The notes beneath the pieces were generated by a model. That model made no database searches and was not told the DNA's origin. It saw nothing but the letters and a program-made list of their open reading frames with translations. This document shows positions 16,973 to 26,266 of a DNA stretch of 34,377 nucleotides, one piece after another (position 1 is the stretch's first letter; every line of letters begins with the position of its first letter). Source of the stretch: Salinivirgaceae bacterium (lineage in GTDB: Bacteria; Bacteroidota; Bacteroidia; Bacteroidales; SZUA-534). The position numbers and the translations under genes were made by a program. The stretch is taken from the NCBI GenBank assembly GCA_017557605.1, contig JAFYYJ010000071.1, forward strand, positions 1-34,377, written 5' to 3'.

Positions 16973-19900
16973 TCAATGCCTTTTCGACAGTTTTGTAATC
17001 ATCCAGCGTAAGCCGTCGAACACAAGCAGCAAGTACAAGAACCCGGCAAGAATCCACATTACCACAATGTTGAACCAGAAGGTGTCTATCTGCATGCTGC
17101 CAATCTGTTTGAACGGTGCGTAAAAATGAGCGCGGCCGCAGCGGCTTTCCGGATGTTTGAAAATCGGGTCTGAAACTTGCACAAAATAGTCGCCCATATC
17201 GTGGATTTTCTCAATCTCAATGCGGTTGGTAACAAAATTGGCAAGAGCGTCGTTGGTGTAGCGCTTTTTCTGCTCAACAAGTTCCTTATTGCCACCAAGA
17301 GCCTCGGCTTTTTCTGCTATGGCGCGGTCGAGAACCGATATGGCTTTGTTCTGCTTCAGCTGATAGAGTTTGGCTGTTTTGTCGAGATGCTGTTTCAGCT
17401 TGTTCTGCATATTCTCGTCAAACTTGTCAAGTGTGATATTGTCGACATCAGCAAATTGCAGCTGCGGAGTGCGATTGTTCAACTTTGTGACCTCAGTATG
17501 GAGCAGACGGATTATTTGTGCGCGTTGCTCCTCGTCGGTATCTGTCAGCTTGGCAAGTTTGTTGTTAAGCGCCGGAACCAAATAAGAACCTACATATCCG
17601 GCTTCGCTCTTAAGCATTTCTATTTCAAAGAAATCGATTTCGTAATCGTTGTCGCGGAACTGCTTCACGGCCATTGCCTCATAGGCCCAGCGCGACGGCA
17701 TCAAGTCGCCAATCACAGGCACAACCTCGTATGAGCTGATAGCCTTGTTCAGCTTGTCAAACTTAACCATTGTGCCGCTGAAAAGCAGCTGTGGCACAAT
17801 CAGGAACGGAATCAGAATATAAATGGTGACAACCGAATCGAGTGCGGCCGATATGTTCAAACCAATCATATTCGATACGCACGATGCGGAGAACAGTATC
17901 AACCAGTGGGCTAGCGTCATGCCGTGAATTTCCATTATGGTGTTGCCAATGAGCACGAACGACAGCGTCTGGATTGCCGAAATGACAAACAGAACGGCTA
18001 TCTTGCTGTTCAAGTAGCTCACGTGACTCAGGTTTAGGAACGATTCGCGTTTCAAAAGTTGCCGGTCGCGGATAATCTCCTCAGCGCTCACGGTCAAGCC
18101 GATGAATATCGCAACCACCACGCCCATAAACAGATAGATAGGAAGGTTCTCGTTGCCACTGAACACAAAGATGTTCGGGTTGCTGCCCTCACCGGCGATG
18201 TACTTGGTGAAGTAGGCCAGAATGAGCGCCAGCACCGGTGCCTCAAGGAAGTTGATGAGCATATATTGGCGGTTGGCCAGTTTCGATAGGATGTTACGTT
18301 CGCAGAAGATGCGGAACTGCTTGAACATTCCCGGAATGTTGAAGTTGTTCTTCGGCAAATCTTGTTTCTCGGTATCGAATTTTATCTTCGATTTAGAGTG
18401 TTCCTCATACATTGCAGCCCATTCCTCAGGCGATGTCTTGCGTTTGTGAGTGGTGCGCCCGTACTCGTCAACCACCTTCGACTCCAGAATCTGAAGCACT
18501 TGTTCAGGGTTGATGTTGCCGCAATGGTAACATTCACTTTCTGTGGCATTTACGTGGTTGCTCATGGTCTTGAAGTAAACCACCGAATCAACCGGATTGC
18601 CATAATAAACAAGGTATCCTCCCTTGTCCATAATCAACAGTTTGTCGAACATCTTGAAGATGACCGACGACGGTTGGTGAATATTGACAATCACCAATTT
18701 ACCTTTCAGTGTTTGCTCCTTCAGAAGGTCCATAACCATTTCTGAGTCCATTGACGAAAGGCCTGATGTAGGCTCGTCGACAAACATCACAAGCGGCTCG
18801 CGGATAAGCTCCAGCGCTATGTTCAAGCGCTTGCGCTGACCACCACTGATTGTCTTGTTCAGCGGATTGCCTACCACAAGGTCGGCAGTGGCTTTCAGGT
18901 CAAGGTCTTCCAAAACCTTGTTCACGGCCTCGTCAATCTGCGTCTCGGTGTACTCGCTGAAGCAGAGTTTTGCACTATAATAAAGGTTCTGATATACAGT
19001 AAGTTCTTCAATCAAAAGGTCATCCTGTGGCACAAATCCGATAACGCCGTTCAGTTTCTCCTTCTCGGTGTATATGTTGTAGCCGTTGATAAGAATTTCG
19101 CCGCTTTGTGGCTGAAGATTGCCATTGAGCACGTTCAGCAATGTTGATTTTCCAACGCCAGAGCCACCCATGATACCGATGAGCTCGCCGCCTTGCTCGC
19201 AGAAGTTGAAGTTGTGCAAGCCGTTTTTGCTGCCCTTGAAGCGGAACTCCACGTCCTTGGCCGTGAACACCACCTTCTCGGCGTTCATTGCGTTTATGAA
19301 CTTCGACACAATGTCGCTGTAGTAGATTGAGCCGATGCGCGGGCTGCGAATAGCCGAGCCTTTGGGCAGCATATAAGTACGGTTGAGCATAATGCTGTGG
19401 CCGTTCAGGTAAAGGTCTGTCTCGCCCACATAGCGGAAAGCGTATGCGTTGATTGACGGCAGGAACAAAATCATAATCCGTCCGTCCAATTCTTTGAATT
19501 TCAGATGTTTTACCTCTGGATTTGGCGATTCCTCGTTCTTGTCAAGAACAAGCACATTCTCTTTGTGCGGAATTTCTTCAACTTTCGGATTCAGAGTGAA
19601 GGAGTAGCAGTTATGATACTCATCTTCAGGAATATTGAAAATGTCGGACACTGTTTTCACAAAGTCGACTTCCTGTTCGGTTATGTTTGCGTTGAAGCAG
19701 ATGAACTCGAGCAACTGCAACAGCACCAGCAATTTTTGGTCCTGCTTCAGCTCGCCGTTAATCTGCTCGCAGATGCGAAGCACCTTCACCGAGTTAAGCG
19801 ATGTGCGCTTGCGGCTCTGCTGTGCGTCGTCTTTCTTGACACCGCCACCGCGCTCTTCAACATATTTGTCGAAAAGCAGAAGATATTCGGACACTTGCTC

Positions 19901-20026
19901 CGAACTAAGCATCAGTTTAAGGTACGATTCAACAAGCGAACGCGACTTGTCGTTCACTCCTTCCTGGTTTGCTGTTGCGATGATTGCAAAAAGCTGCATC
20001 AACGCCTTCAATATTGATTCACTCAT
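16973..20026 (-). CDS. Large ABCG-type half-transporter with TerB-like N-terminus
   Basis: 1017 residues. Residues 1-140 are helical and resemble TerB-type domains; 150-250 look like a small beta-rich, FHA-like domain (LYLNGHSIMLNRTYML). The ATPase follows: Walker A GGSGVGKST (287-295), signature SGGQRKR (394-400), Walker B VMFVDE (413-418), H450. A CYHC pair (C499, C502) follows. About six membrane segments lie between 590 and 760 (ABC-2 type), then a roughly 200-residue non-membrane loop with coiled coil (820-960), and a last membrane segment near 985-1008. ATPase-before-permease order is that of ABCG/White exporters. The substrate is unknown. It stands alone, with no partner gene. Confidence 0.85.
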   Translation of the reverse strand: MSESILKALMQLFAIIATANQEGVNDKSRSLVESYLKLMLSSEQVSEYLLLFDKYVEERGGGVKKDDAQQSRKRTSLNSVKVLRICEQINGELKQDQKLLVLLQLLEFICFNANITEQEVDFVKTVSDIFNIPEDEYHNCYSFTLNPKVEEIPHKENVLVLDKNEESPNPEVKHLKFKELDGRIMILFLPSINAYAFRYVGETDLYLNGHSIMLNRTYMLPKGSAIRSPRIGSIYYSDIVSKFINAMNAEKVVFTAKDVEFRFKGSKNGLHNFNFCEQGGELIGIMGGSGVGKSTLLNVLNGNLQPQSGEILINGYNIYTEKEKLNGVIGFVPQDDLLIEELTVYQNLYYSAKLCFSEYTETQIDEAVNKVLEDLDLKATADLVVGNPLNKTISGGQRKRLNIALELIREPLVMFVDEPTSGLSSMDSEMVMDLLKEQTLKGKLVIVNIHQPSSVIFKMFDKLLIMDKGGYLVYYGNPVDSVVYFKTMSNHVNATESECYHCGNINPEQVLQILESKVVDEYGRTTHKRKTSPEEWAAMYEEHSKSKIKFDTEKQDLPKNNFNIPGMFKQFRIFCERNILSKLANRQYMLINFLEAPVLALILAYFTKYIAGEGSNPNIFVFSGNENLPIYLFMGVVVAIFIGLTVSAEEIIRDRQLLKRESFLNLSHVSYLNSKIAVLFVISAIQTLSFVLIGNTIMEIHGMTLAHWLILFSASCVSNMIGLNISAALDSVVTIYILIPFLIVPQLLFSGTMVKFDKLNKAISSYEVVPVIGDLMPSRWAYEAMAVKQFRDNDYEIDFFEIEMLKSEAGYVGSYLVPALNNKLAKLTDTDEEQRAQIIRLLHTEVTKLNNRTPQLQFADVDNITLDKFDENMQNKLKQHLDKTAKLYQLKQNKAISVLDRAIAEKAEALGGNKELVEQKKRYTNDALANFVTNRIEIEKIHDMGDYFVQVSDPIFKHPESRCGRAHFYAPFKQIGSMQIDTFWFNIVVMWILAGFLYLLLVFDGLRWMITKLSKRH

Positions 20027-20172
20027 TTAAATAAAGTTAAGAGAGCCGAATAGTCGCTCTCGGTATTGATTTCAGTTAAAAATTATATGCGTAAAAAAAC
20101 AAAAATTACTTCTCAATACAAAGAATAACGTGCCCATTTTTACTTGTTTACGCTTTTTTTACGTGTGTCCGC

Positions 20173-21213
20173 CTATTTGTAAACAGGCAACTGGAACGTG
20201 TTGCTCACAAAAAACAACAAAATGTATGAGATAAGTCCGGCCATTATTGGTGTCGCAATCCAACCCAATAATATGTTTATCAGTACTTTGTATTTTATGC
20301 TACGACCACCTTTCAGCAATCCGATGCCCACAATGGCGCCAATCACAACCTGAGTGCTTGATATCGGCACTTGCGGAATGTGTCCCAGACCTGTCAGGGC
20401 AATGGCGTCGGAAATGATTTTCGACGAGAATATGAAAAGCACAATGCTATGCGCCAGGACAACCACCATTGCTGTTTCCGCCGACAACGGCATAAGGTCG
20501 CAGCCAACGGTTTGCATCGTGTTTCTCGAATAGGTGAAGATGCCAGCCGAAACGGCTATAGCGCCAATGAAAAACAACTGTTGCGTTCCGCTCAAGGTTA
20601 GGAAACCGATGCTCATTGGCTGAATGTCAACCGAGTTGACAAACACGCCCATAACATTCACAATGTTGTTGGCGCCCAAACTGTATGCACCAAAAGCGCC
20701 TATCACTATCAGCATTATTTTAAGAACGGTGTGCTTCCATATGAGATGCAGCTTCAGTTTGTCGAAAATCCAACGGACAAGGTAGTATAGCAAGATAGCA
20801 AACAATGCGCCCAAAATCATGCCTGCCACCCACGACGAGGCTATCCGCGCAAACTGTCCAACATCGGTGTGCCGGCCGGCATAGATGTTCCAACCTATGA
20901 TTGCGCCAACAATGGCCTGCGATGTCGATACTATAAGTTTTATGCGAATCATTGTGAATACGGCGAGCGCTGAGGCAAGGGCTACGGTAAAGGCTCCGGC
21001 AATCTCGTCAATGGTTCCCAGCCGGCTTAATGTCTCGGCTCCGCCTTCACCTTGAAATGTCGCGCCCAGAATGACAAAGATGCTGGCGACAATGGCTGCC
21101 GTGCCGAATTTGACCATGCGTGAGCCGACGGCCGCGCCAAAAATGTTGGCCGTGTCGTTGGCTCCTAGACTCCAACCCAAAAACAATCCGCTCGACAGAA
21201 AAAACAACAGCAT
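20173..21213 (-). CDS. Inorganic phosphate transporter, PiT family
   Basis: 346 residues, nearly all hydrophobic helices (about nine to ten). The two inverted family signatures are visible: GANDTANIFGAAVGSRMV near residue 18 and GANNIVNVMGVFVNSVD in the second half. It imports phosphate (probably as metal phosphate or with a cation) across the inner membrane. It is shorter than E. coli PitA (about 500) because the central loop is absent, which is common for the DUF47-linked forms. Its ATG overlaps the DUF47 stop by one base (TGATG on the minus strand), so the two are translationally coupled. Confidence 0.92.
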   Translation of the reverse strand: MLLFFLSSGLFLGWSLGANDTANIFGAAVGSRMVKFGTAAIVASIFVILGATFQGEGGAETLSRLGTIDEIAGAFTVALASALAVFTMIRIKLIVSTSQAIVGAIIGWNIYAGRHTDVGQFARIASSWVAGMILGALFAILLYYLVRWIFDKLKLHLIWKHTVLKIMLIVIGAFGAYSLGANNIVNVMGVFVNSVDIQPMSIGFLTLSGTQQLFFIGAIAVSAGIFTYSRNTMQTVGCDLMPLSAETAMVVVLAHSIVLFIFSSKIISDAIALTGLGHIPQVPISSTQVVIGAIVGIGLLKGGRSIKYKVLINILLGWIATPIMAGLISYILLFFVSNTFQLPVYK

Positions 21214-21863
21214 CAGAGCATCACTTTAATTGAAAGAAGCGACAGAATGTCGGCTACTACCTCGGCCGCATCGCTCAATTGTTCAATGTGTCGGGTGAAG
21301 TAGCGGAGTTGCTCTTTGTGCGCCAAGTCGATGTCGTCAATCTGTTGGAAGATGACACGGCGCAACTCGTTGGCCGCACGGTCCGACTCCCGCTCGTAGA
21401 AATAAATCTTGTTAATATGGTCTTTAGCCTCTGCTTGCGACGAGAAGAACACCCTTACAGCGGCAATGGCCTCAACGGTGGCGGCGTTCGACACTTCGTT
21501 AAGCCGTTTCAGGCCGTCTTTCAGCTTGTCGTGGATTTGCGGCCTCTCCACATCGAACTGCTGCAGCACATATTTCGATTGGTCAATCAGGTCGTCTGTT
21601 TTGTCGAGCAACCGCAGCACATCGCCGGCTACCTGCGGCAGCAGCGAGTGCACCAAAAAGTCGTTCTCGATGCGGCGTTGCAAGTGGTCGGCCTCCGACT
21701 CCTTTTCCTCAATCATCTTGAGCCGCCGCGAAAAATCGTCGAAACGGTTGTCGGCATAATCGTTCACAGCCTCGCGGAAAAGCATCAGACCGTTCTCCAC
21801 TCCGTCAAAAAAGCTGTCCATTTGGCGGATAACACCGCGCGTCATTTTCAAAATGTTCTCCAT
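21213..21863 (-). CDS. DUF47 (PhoU-like) partner of the phosphate transporter
   Basis: 216 residues from MENILKMTRGVIRQMD. An open extension of 17 codons (to 21914) is hydrophobic and not family-like. The protein is all-helical, with PhoU-like repeats: MIEEKESEADHLQRRIENDF and YFYERESDRAANELRRVIFQQ each carry the acidic E-x3-D metal-binding pattern. DUF47 genes are typically paired with PiT genes and are thought to regulate or assist transport. The one-base overlap with pit supports this. Just upstream, GATAACAAAAA occurs twice at 20-bp spacing (21887 and 21907), a candidate regulator site. Confidence 0.9.
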   Translation of the reverse strand: MENILKMTRGVIRQMDSFFDGVENGLMLFREAVNDYADNRFDDFSRRLKMIEEKESEADHLQRRIENDFLVHSLLPQVAGDVLRLLDKTDDLIDQSKYVLQQFDVERPQIHDKLKDGLKRLNEVSNAATVEAIAAVRVFFSSQAEAKDHINKIYFYERESDRAANELRRVIFQQIDDIDLAHKEQLRYFTRHIEQLSDAAEVVADILSLLSIKVML

Positions 21864-21960
21864 AGCGAAAAATAAAAACGTTTGAAGATAACAAAAAAGA
21901 CTTTCGGATAACAAAAAGCATAATTTTGCGGCCTGTTTTTCAAAATTTGATATTTAGTTT

Positions 21961-21968
21961 TACCTTTG
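21961..21968 (+). promoter_or_regulatory. Promoter -7 element for the yceD-rpmF-plsX-fabH cluster
   Basis: TACCTTTG, an exact TAnnTTTG match, 20 bases before the yceD ATG. At 19-nt spacing upstream there is TTTC (21938-21941), 3 of 4 to the -33 element. It supports the inner ATG (21989) over the longer open frame that begins at 21926. Confidence 0.5.
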
Positions 21969-21988
21969 CGCGATTTTTCAGGCTTGAT

Positions 21989-22501
21989 ATGGACTACACA
22001 ATTCCAATCAATGATTTAAAAGACGGGAAGCACCAGTACGGCTTCGATGTTGCTGACGAGTTCTTTGAGGCATTTCCGGAATCGGAAGTGAAGAAGTGCT
22101 CGATTCATATTGATATCGAACTCATAAAACGTGGCACGAATATTGAGGTGTTTTTCCGCTTGAATGGAAAAGTGACGGTTACATGCGACCGCTGCCTCGA
22201 CGAGTTTGAGATGCCGATAGAAAACGAAGGCCACCTGTTCTTTGAGCAGAGCGATGAGCCGGGCGAGGTTTCTGACGAGCTGGTAATGATTTCGCGCAGC
22301 GAATCGCGTCTTGACCTGAAACAATATATATATGAGTTCATTAGCCTTGCCATTCCGGCGCAGAAGTATCATCCGGAGGATGAGAACGGCAATTCGGCCT
22401 GCGACCCCGAAATGATAAGGAGACTGAATGAGATAAAAACAACCGGTGGCGGGAACCAAACAGACCCGCGCTGGGATAAACTGAAAGATTTGGTTAACTA
22501 A
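21989..22501 (+). CDS. YceD/DUF177 family protein
   Basis: 170 residues from MDYTIPINDLKDG. The family is linked to 23S rRNA and L32 accumulation in other bacteria and nearly always precedes rpmF, as here (15-bp gap). The conserved core is VTVTCDRCLDEFEMPI, with the CxxC pair, followed by DLKQYIYEFISLAIPAQKYHPE; the C-terminus DPRWDKLKDLV is the usual family tail. The start was chosen by the TACCTTTG promoter element at 21961, which lies inside the longer frame. Function is inferred from context and family. Confidence 0.9.
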   Translation: MDYTIPINDLKDGKHQYGFDVADEFFEAFPESEVKKCSIHIDIELIKRGTNIEVFFRLNGKVTVTCDRCLDEFEMPIENEGHLFFEQSDEPGEVSDELVMISRSESRLDLKQYIYEFISLAIPAQKYHPEDENGNSACDPEMIRRLNEIKTTGGGNQTDPRWDKLKDLVN

Positions 22502-22516
22502 TTAATATTTTCAAAA

Positions 22517-22702
22517 ATGGCACATCCAAAACACAGACACTCTAAAGAAAGAGGTCGCAAGAGAAGAACTCATTACAAAGCAGTTGCACCGACATTGGCT
22601 ACATGCTCAAACTGCGGAGCTCCTGTTGAGTATCACCACGTTTGCCCTGAGTGCGGCTACTATCGTGGTAAACTGGCAATTGAGAAAACCGTTGCCGCAT
22701 AA
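22517..22702 (+). CDS. rpmF: Ribosomal protein L32
   Basis: 61 residues: basic N-terminus MAHPKHRHSKERGRKRR, then a four-cysteine zinc ribbon (TCSNCG and HVCPECGYYRG) and a short tail. It is part of the large ribosomal subunit. The zinc-binding (C+) form is present, so zinc limitation could matter for it. It sits between yceD and plsX, the standard order, and is probably co-transcribed with them. Confidence 0.96.
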   Translation: MAHPKHRHSKERGRKRRTHYKAVAPTLATCSNCGAPVEYHHVCPECGYYRGKLAIEKTVAA

Positions 22703-22721
22703 ATAACAAATTGCTCGAGAA

Positions 22722-23663
22722 ATGAGAATCGGAGTAGATATAATGGGAGGTGATTTTGCGCCAGAAGCCACTGTGCTGGGCACAATTTTGGCGCAAAAGC
22801 AACTGCCTCCGGATGTGAAACTGGTGCTGTTTGGTCCGAAAGACAAAATTGAGGATATTCTTAATCGTGAGAATGTTGATAAGAATCTTTTCGACATTGT
22901 TGACGCCCAGCAAGTTATCGAAATGGGCGACCACCCCGCAAAAGCATTCGCCGCCAAACCGAACTCAAGCATAGCTATGGGTTTCGGCTATCTTCAGAAA
23001 AAGATGATAGACGGTTTTGCAAGCGCAGGAAGTACCGGCGCAATGCTTGTTGGAGCAATGTACACCATAAAAGCGATACCAGGAGTTATACGTCCCTGCA
23101 TATCTACCGAGATGCCTCAGTTCGAAGGCACACCCACATTGCTGCTCGATGTCGGACTGAACGCTGACTGCCGTCCCGATGTGCTCTATCAGTACGCACA
23201 GATAGGCTCGGTTTATGCTGAGTCGGTTTACGGAGTGAAAAATCCGAAAGTGGCTCTGCTCAATATTGGCGCAGAACCGGCTAAGGGCAACCTTGTCATT
23301 AAAAGCACTTACGAGATGATGGCCGACACCAAGGACTTCAACTTCATCGGCAACATCGAAGGCAACCAACTTTTGGGCAACTGCCCCGCCGACGTGGTTG
23401 TAACCGATGGATTCACAGGCAACATCGTCTTGAAGGAAGCTGAAGGCTTGTACAAGATTATCCGCAAGAAAGGCCTCACCGACGAATTCTTTGAGAAATT
23501 CAACTTCGAGAACACTGGCGCGGTTCCGGTGCTGGGTGTTAACGGCATAGTGATGATTGGCCACGGAATATCGAACGACAAGGCTATTAAGACAATGATT
23601 CTGCAAACCAAACGCATGATTGAGGCAAAGGTTTCGGAAAAAATCTGCGAATTGTATAAGTAA
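22722..23663 (+). CDS. plsX: Phosphate acyltransferase PlsX
   Basis: 313 residues. PlsX turns acyl-ACP into acyl-phosphate for phospholipid synthesis (used by PlsY). The sequence starts with the family pattern [18 protein letters not shown] and continues with [54 protein letters not shown] and [19 protein letters not shown]. Its TAA overlaps the fabH ATG by one base (TAATG), so translation of the two is probably coupled. The neighbour order rpmF-plsX-fabH joins ribosome and lipid synthesis genes, as in many bacteria. Confidence 0.96.
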   Translation: MRIGVDIMGGDFAPEATVLGTILAQKQLPPDVKLVLFGPKDKIEDILNRENVDKNLFDIVDAQQVIEMGDHPAKAFAAKPNSSIAMGFGYLQKKMIDGFASAGSTGAMLVGAMYTIKAIPGVIRPCISTEMPQFEGTPTLLLDVGLNADCRPDVLYQYAQIGSVYAESVYGVKNPKVALLNIGAEPAKGNLVIKSTYEMMADTKDFNFIGNIEGNQLLGNCPADVVVTDGFTGNIVLKEAEGLYKIIRKKGLTDEFFEKFNFENTGAVPVLGVNGIVMIGHGISNDKAIKTMILQTKRMIEAKVSEKICELYK

Positions 23664-24664
23664 TGTCAGAAAAAATTCGAGCTAAAATATCCGGCATTGG
23701 AGCGTATGTGCCTGATTACATACTAACCAATGAGGAGTTAAGCCGAATGGTTGATACCAACGATGAGTGGATTACTACTCGTGTGGGCATCAAGGAACGG
23801 CGTATTCTAAAAATCGAAGGCGAAGGTTCTTCATATATGGGCGAACGTGCTGTGCGCCAACTATTTGAAAAGACCGGTACAAATCCCGACGAAATTGATT
23901 TGGTGCTCTGCGCCACAGTAACTCCCGATATGCCATTTCCGGCAACGGCAAGTATTATCGCTGACAAAGTCGGCATTAAAAATGCTATGCATTTCGATAT
24001 CAATGCTGGCTGTTCGGGATTCATCTACACACTGATAACGGCTAAAATGTACGTTGAGTCGGGGCAGTTCAAGAAAGTCCTGCTTGTAACGTCCGAAAAA
24101 ATGTCGTCGATTGTTGATTACACTGACCGCACCACTTGTCCGCTCTTTGGCGACGGCGCTGCCGCAATGCTCATTGAGCCAACGGACGACGGAACGGGCG
24201 TTATCGATTTTATAGCGCAAAGCGACGGTGTAGGACGGAATTATCTATATATGACTGCCGGAGGCTCATGCCACCCAGCAACAGCTGAAACGGTAGCAAA
24301 CCGCCAGCATTTTGTCTATCAAGAGGGAAGAACGGTGTTTAAATACGCTGTGACTAACATGGCCAACGCATCGGTTGAGGTAATGAAGCGCAATGGCATC
24401 ACCGCTGACACGTTGGCGTGGCTGGTTCCGCATCAGGCTAACCTGCGAATAATCGACGCTGTGGCGCATCAGATGGACCTGTCGCCAGAAAAAGTGATGA
24501 TAAACATCCAGAAATACGGTAACACCACATCAGCTACTATTCCTCTTTGTTTGCATGAGTGGGAAAGCCGCCTGCACAAAGGCGACAACTTGATTCTGTC
24601 GTCGTTCGGAGCGGGCTTCACATGGGGCGCCATATATCTAAAATGGTCGTACGACTGCAAATAA
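23663..24664 (+). CDS. fabH: Beta-ketoacyl-ACP synthase III
   Basis: 333 residues. FabH starts fatty acid synthesis by condensing an acyl-CoA with malonyl-ACP. The catalytic triad is visible: C117 in [14 protein letters not shown]257 in [10 protein letters not shown] and N287 in [13 protein letters not shown]. The N-terminus [18 protein letters not shown] and [15 protein letters not shown] at the C-terminus are normal. Length and motifs agree with housekeeping FabH and not with a specialised KAS III, but many Bacteroidota have paralogues. It overlaps plsX by one base. Confidence 0.95.
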   Translation: MSEKIRAKISGIGAYVPDYILTNEELSRMVDTNDEWITTRVGIKERRILKIEGEGSSYMGERAVRQLFEKTGTNPDEIDLVLCATVTPDMPFPATASIIADKVGIKNAMHFDINAGCSGFIYTLITAKMYVESGQFKKVLLVTSEKMSSIVDYTDRTTCPLFGDGAAAMLIEPTDDGTGVIDFIAQSDGVGRNYLYMTAGGSCHPATAETVANRQHFVYQEGRTVFKYAVTNMANASVEVMKRNGITADTLAWLVPHQANLRIIDAVAHQMDLSPEKVMINIQKYGNTTSATIPLCLHEWESRLHKGDNLILSSFGAGFTWGAIYLKWSYDCK

Positions 24665-24667
24665 CGG

Positions 24668-24698
24668 TTTGCACCATATCAATAAAAGATTAACTTTG
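24668..24698 (+). promoter_or_regulatory. Bactofilin promoter
   Basis: TTTG (24668-24671), a 19-nt spacer, then TAACTTTG (24691-24698): both halves match the Bacteroidota consensus exactly. A small hairpin, TCCGC-AAAG-GCGGA (24703-24716), lies at the expected 5' end of the mRNA. Confidence 0.62.
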
Positions 24699-24735
24699 GC
24701 ACTCCGCAAAGGCGGAATTGAAAATATCATTCACT

Positions 24736-25104
24736 ATGGCTAAAGACTCAGAATCGCTTCGCGACCAGATTAACATCATCGGCAGCGGAACAACTATCAA
24801 GGGAGACATCGACTGCAACGGCGACATGCGCATCGACGGAAAGGTCACCGGCAACATCAACATCTCAGGAAAAATTGTTGTTGGCACTACAGGCGACATC
24901 AACGGGCAGATAACCTGCAAAAACTCAGAGATTGAGGGCAAGATAGAAGGCAAGATTTTTGTTGCCGAGTTGCTTGTGCTCAAGAGCACGGCTTCTATTC
25001 TTGGCGACATCACAACCACGAAACTTGCAATTGAGCCGGGTGCTACCTTTACGGGTAACTGCAAGATGGACGGTAAAGCGCAGTCCAATGCCGGAGAAAA
25101 ATAA
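24736..25104 (+). CDS. Bactofilin (polymer-forming cytoskeletal protein)
   Basis: 122 residues from MAKDSESLRDQIN; a TTG at 24718 in the same frame is less likely. Residues about 18-115 show the right-handed beta-helix repeat of bactofilins: alternating GxIxG units such as TTIKGDIDCNGDMRIDGKVTG, ISGKIVVGTTGDINGQ and EGKIEGKIFVAE. These proteins self-assemble into filaments at the membrane and affect cell shape or wall synthesis. The short N-terminus without a clear membrane segment is normal. It has its own promoter downstream of fabH, and its end overlaps the AtpZ-like gene by 17 bases. Confidence 0.9.
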   Translation: MAKDSESLRDQINIIGSGTTIKGDIDCNGDMRIDGKVTGNINISGKIVVGTTGDINGQITCKNSEIEGKIEGKIFVAELLVLKSTASILGDITTTKLAIEPGATFTGNCKMDGKAQSNAGEK

Positions 25105-25303
25105 CAATCAGAAAAACAATCTTAACAATTATGCCAAGTTTTCGGGCGTTGCGTTCGAAATGCTTGACATTATTTTTTTAGGCGTGTGGGGTGGTCTGAA
25201 ACTCGATGCGCGCCTTGGTACCAAACCTCTATTCACAATTGTGTTGTCGCTGGGCGCTGTAGCAGCGGCAATGTATCTGATTGTGGTTAGGACGAGAAAG
25301 TAG
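25088..25303 (+). CDS. AtpZ/AtpI-like small membrane protein
   Basis: 71 residues from MPEKNNNQKNNLNNYAKFSG. Two membrane segments are visible, VAFEMLDIIFLGVWGGLKL and PLFTIVLSLGAVAAAMYLIVV, separated by DARLGTK. This is the usual pattern of AtpZ/AtpI-type proteins, which accompany F1Fo-ATP synthase and may carry magnesium or assist rotor-ring assembly. The start lies inside bactofilin (17-bp overlap, different frame). In this window no ATP synthase gene follows; the next gene is convergent. The frame is open further upstream, but that part is the antiframe of bactofilin. Confidence 0.8.
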   Translation: MPEKNNNQKNNLNNYAKFSGVAFEMLDIIFLGVWGGLKLDARLGTKPLFTIVLSLGAVAAAMYLIVVRTRK

Positions 25304-25336
25304 GATGTAAAGTATCTGTCAGATTATCAACTTTTT

Positions 25337-26266
25337 TTACAAATCACAACAGATATCCTCTTTAGGAATTTTGCTCCACGAGAATTCCTTTGTCAGTTCG
25401 GAAAGTGATATAGGTTGCTGACGGTCAATTAAATGGGAGAGGAATGCAATCATCCCAAATAATTCTTCGGGTTTGAATTGTTGCCTTAGTATGCCCATAT
25501 CGGCGGCCTTGTCGCGTTTGGCAAGCCTTGCGCCTTGTGTTGTGATTAGCAATGGCAGGTGCGTGAATGTAGGAATATTGTAGTTAAGCTGCTTATAAAG
25601 AAATATTTGCTGATGTGTAGCTTGTAGTAAATCGCGGCCACGAACAACCTCTGTTATACCCATAAGCGCATCATCGGTAACCACTGCAAGTTGGTAGGCA
25701 AAGTTGCCGTCGGCGCGTTGGACAATGAAATCGCCACAATCGTGCTGCAAATTGCACTTTTGTTCACCGTAATGTCCATCAACAAAGGAACTTAGCGCAT
25801 CGGGAACCGCAATGCGAATAGACGGTGTTTTTGTAGACAATAGCGCCATTCGCTCGTTTTTTGTAAGGTTTCGGCAATGTCCGTTGTACACTATCGAGCC
25901 GTCGGAGGAGTGTGGTGCGCTTGCTGCCATAATGTCGGCTCGAGAACAAAAGCACGGGTAAAGTAGATTCTTCTGCTTGAGTTTTTCTAATTCTGCTTGA
26001 TAAAATTCATCCCTCTGACTTTGAAAATATGGGGCGTTGGTTCCGCCACGGCTTCCGCCTTCGTCCCAATCGAGGCCAAGCCAAAGCAAATCGTCTTCAA
26101 TTTGGGTGGCATATTCCGGGCGGCAACGTTGACGGTCGAGGTCTTCGATGCGCAGAATCCATTCTCCCCCCTGGCTGCGCACTGACAGCCACGACAGCAC
26201 CGCACTGTAGATATTGCCAAGGTGCATGCGACCGCTTGGCGAGGGAGCGAATCTGCCACGTATCAT
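25337..26266 (-). CDS. gluQ: Glutamyl-Q tRNA(Asp) synthetase
   Basis: 309 residues. GluQ-RS is a shortened GluRS that attaches glutamate to queuosine at position 34 of tRNA-Asp. The N-terminus GRFAPSPSGRMHLGN has the HIGH-like HLGN, followed by RIEDLDRQR. A zinc-type motif CFCSRAD with later Y and HC is seen (around 105-135), and the KMSKS position reads ARLAKRDKAAD. The anticodon-binding domains of GluRS are absent, as expected. Its ATG overlaps the upstream HAD phosphatase stop by four bases (ATGA). Confidence 0.92.
   Translation of the reverse strand: MIRGRFAPSPSGRMHLGNIYSAVLSWLSVRSQGGEWILRIEDLDRQRCRPEYATQIEDDLLWLGLDWDEGGSRGGTNAPYFQSQRDEFYQAELEKLKQKNLLYPCFCSRADIMAASAPHSSDGSIVYNGHCRNLTKNERMALLSTKTPSIRIAVPDALSSFVDGHYGEQKCNLQHDCGDFIVQRADGNFAYQLAVVTDDALMGITEVVRGRDLLQATHQQIFLYKQLNYNIPTFTHLPLLITTQGARLAKRDKAADMGILRQQFKPEELFGMIAFLSHLIDRQQPISLSELTKEFSWSKIPKEDICCDL

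Noticed and set aside
17177..17734. 185-codon open frame opposite the ABC transporter gene
   Set aside because: Shadow of the sense frame; no recognisable domain and no independent start signals.
20041..20061. Inverted repeat GAGAGC/GCTCTC as a terminator after pit
   Set aside because: Six-bp arms, no T run on the minus strand, and it is over 100 bp past the pit stop, so support is too weak.
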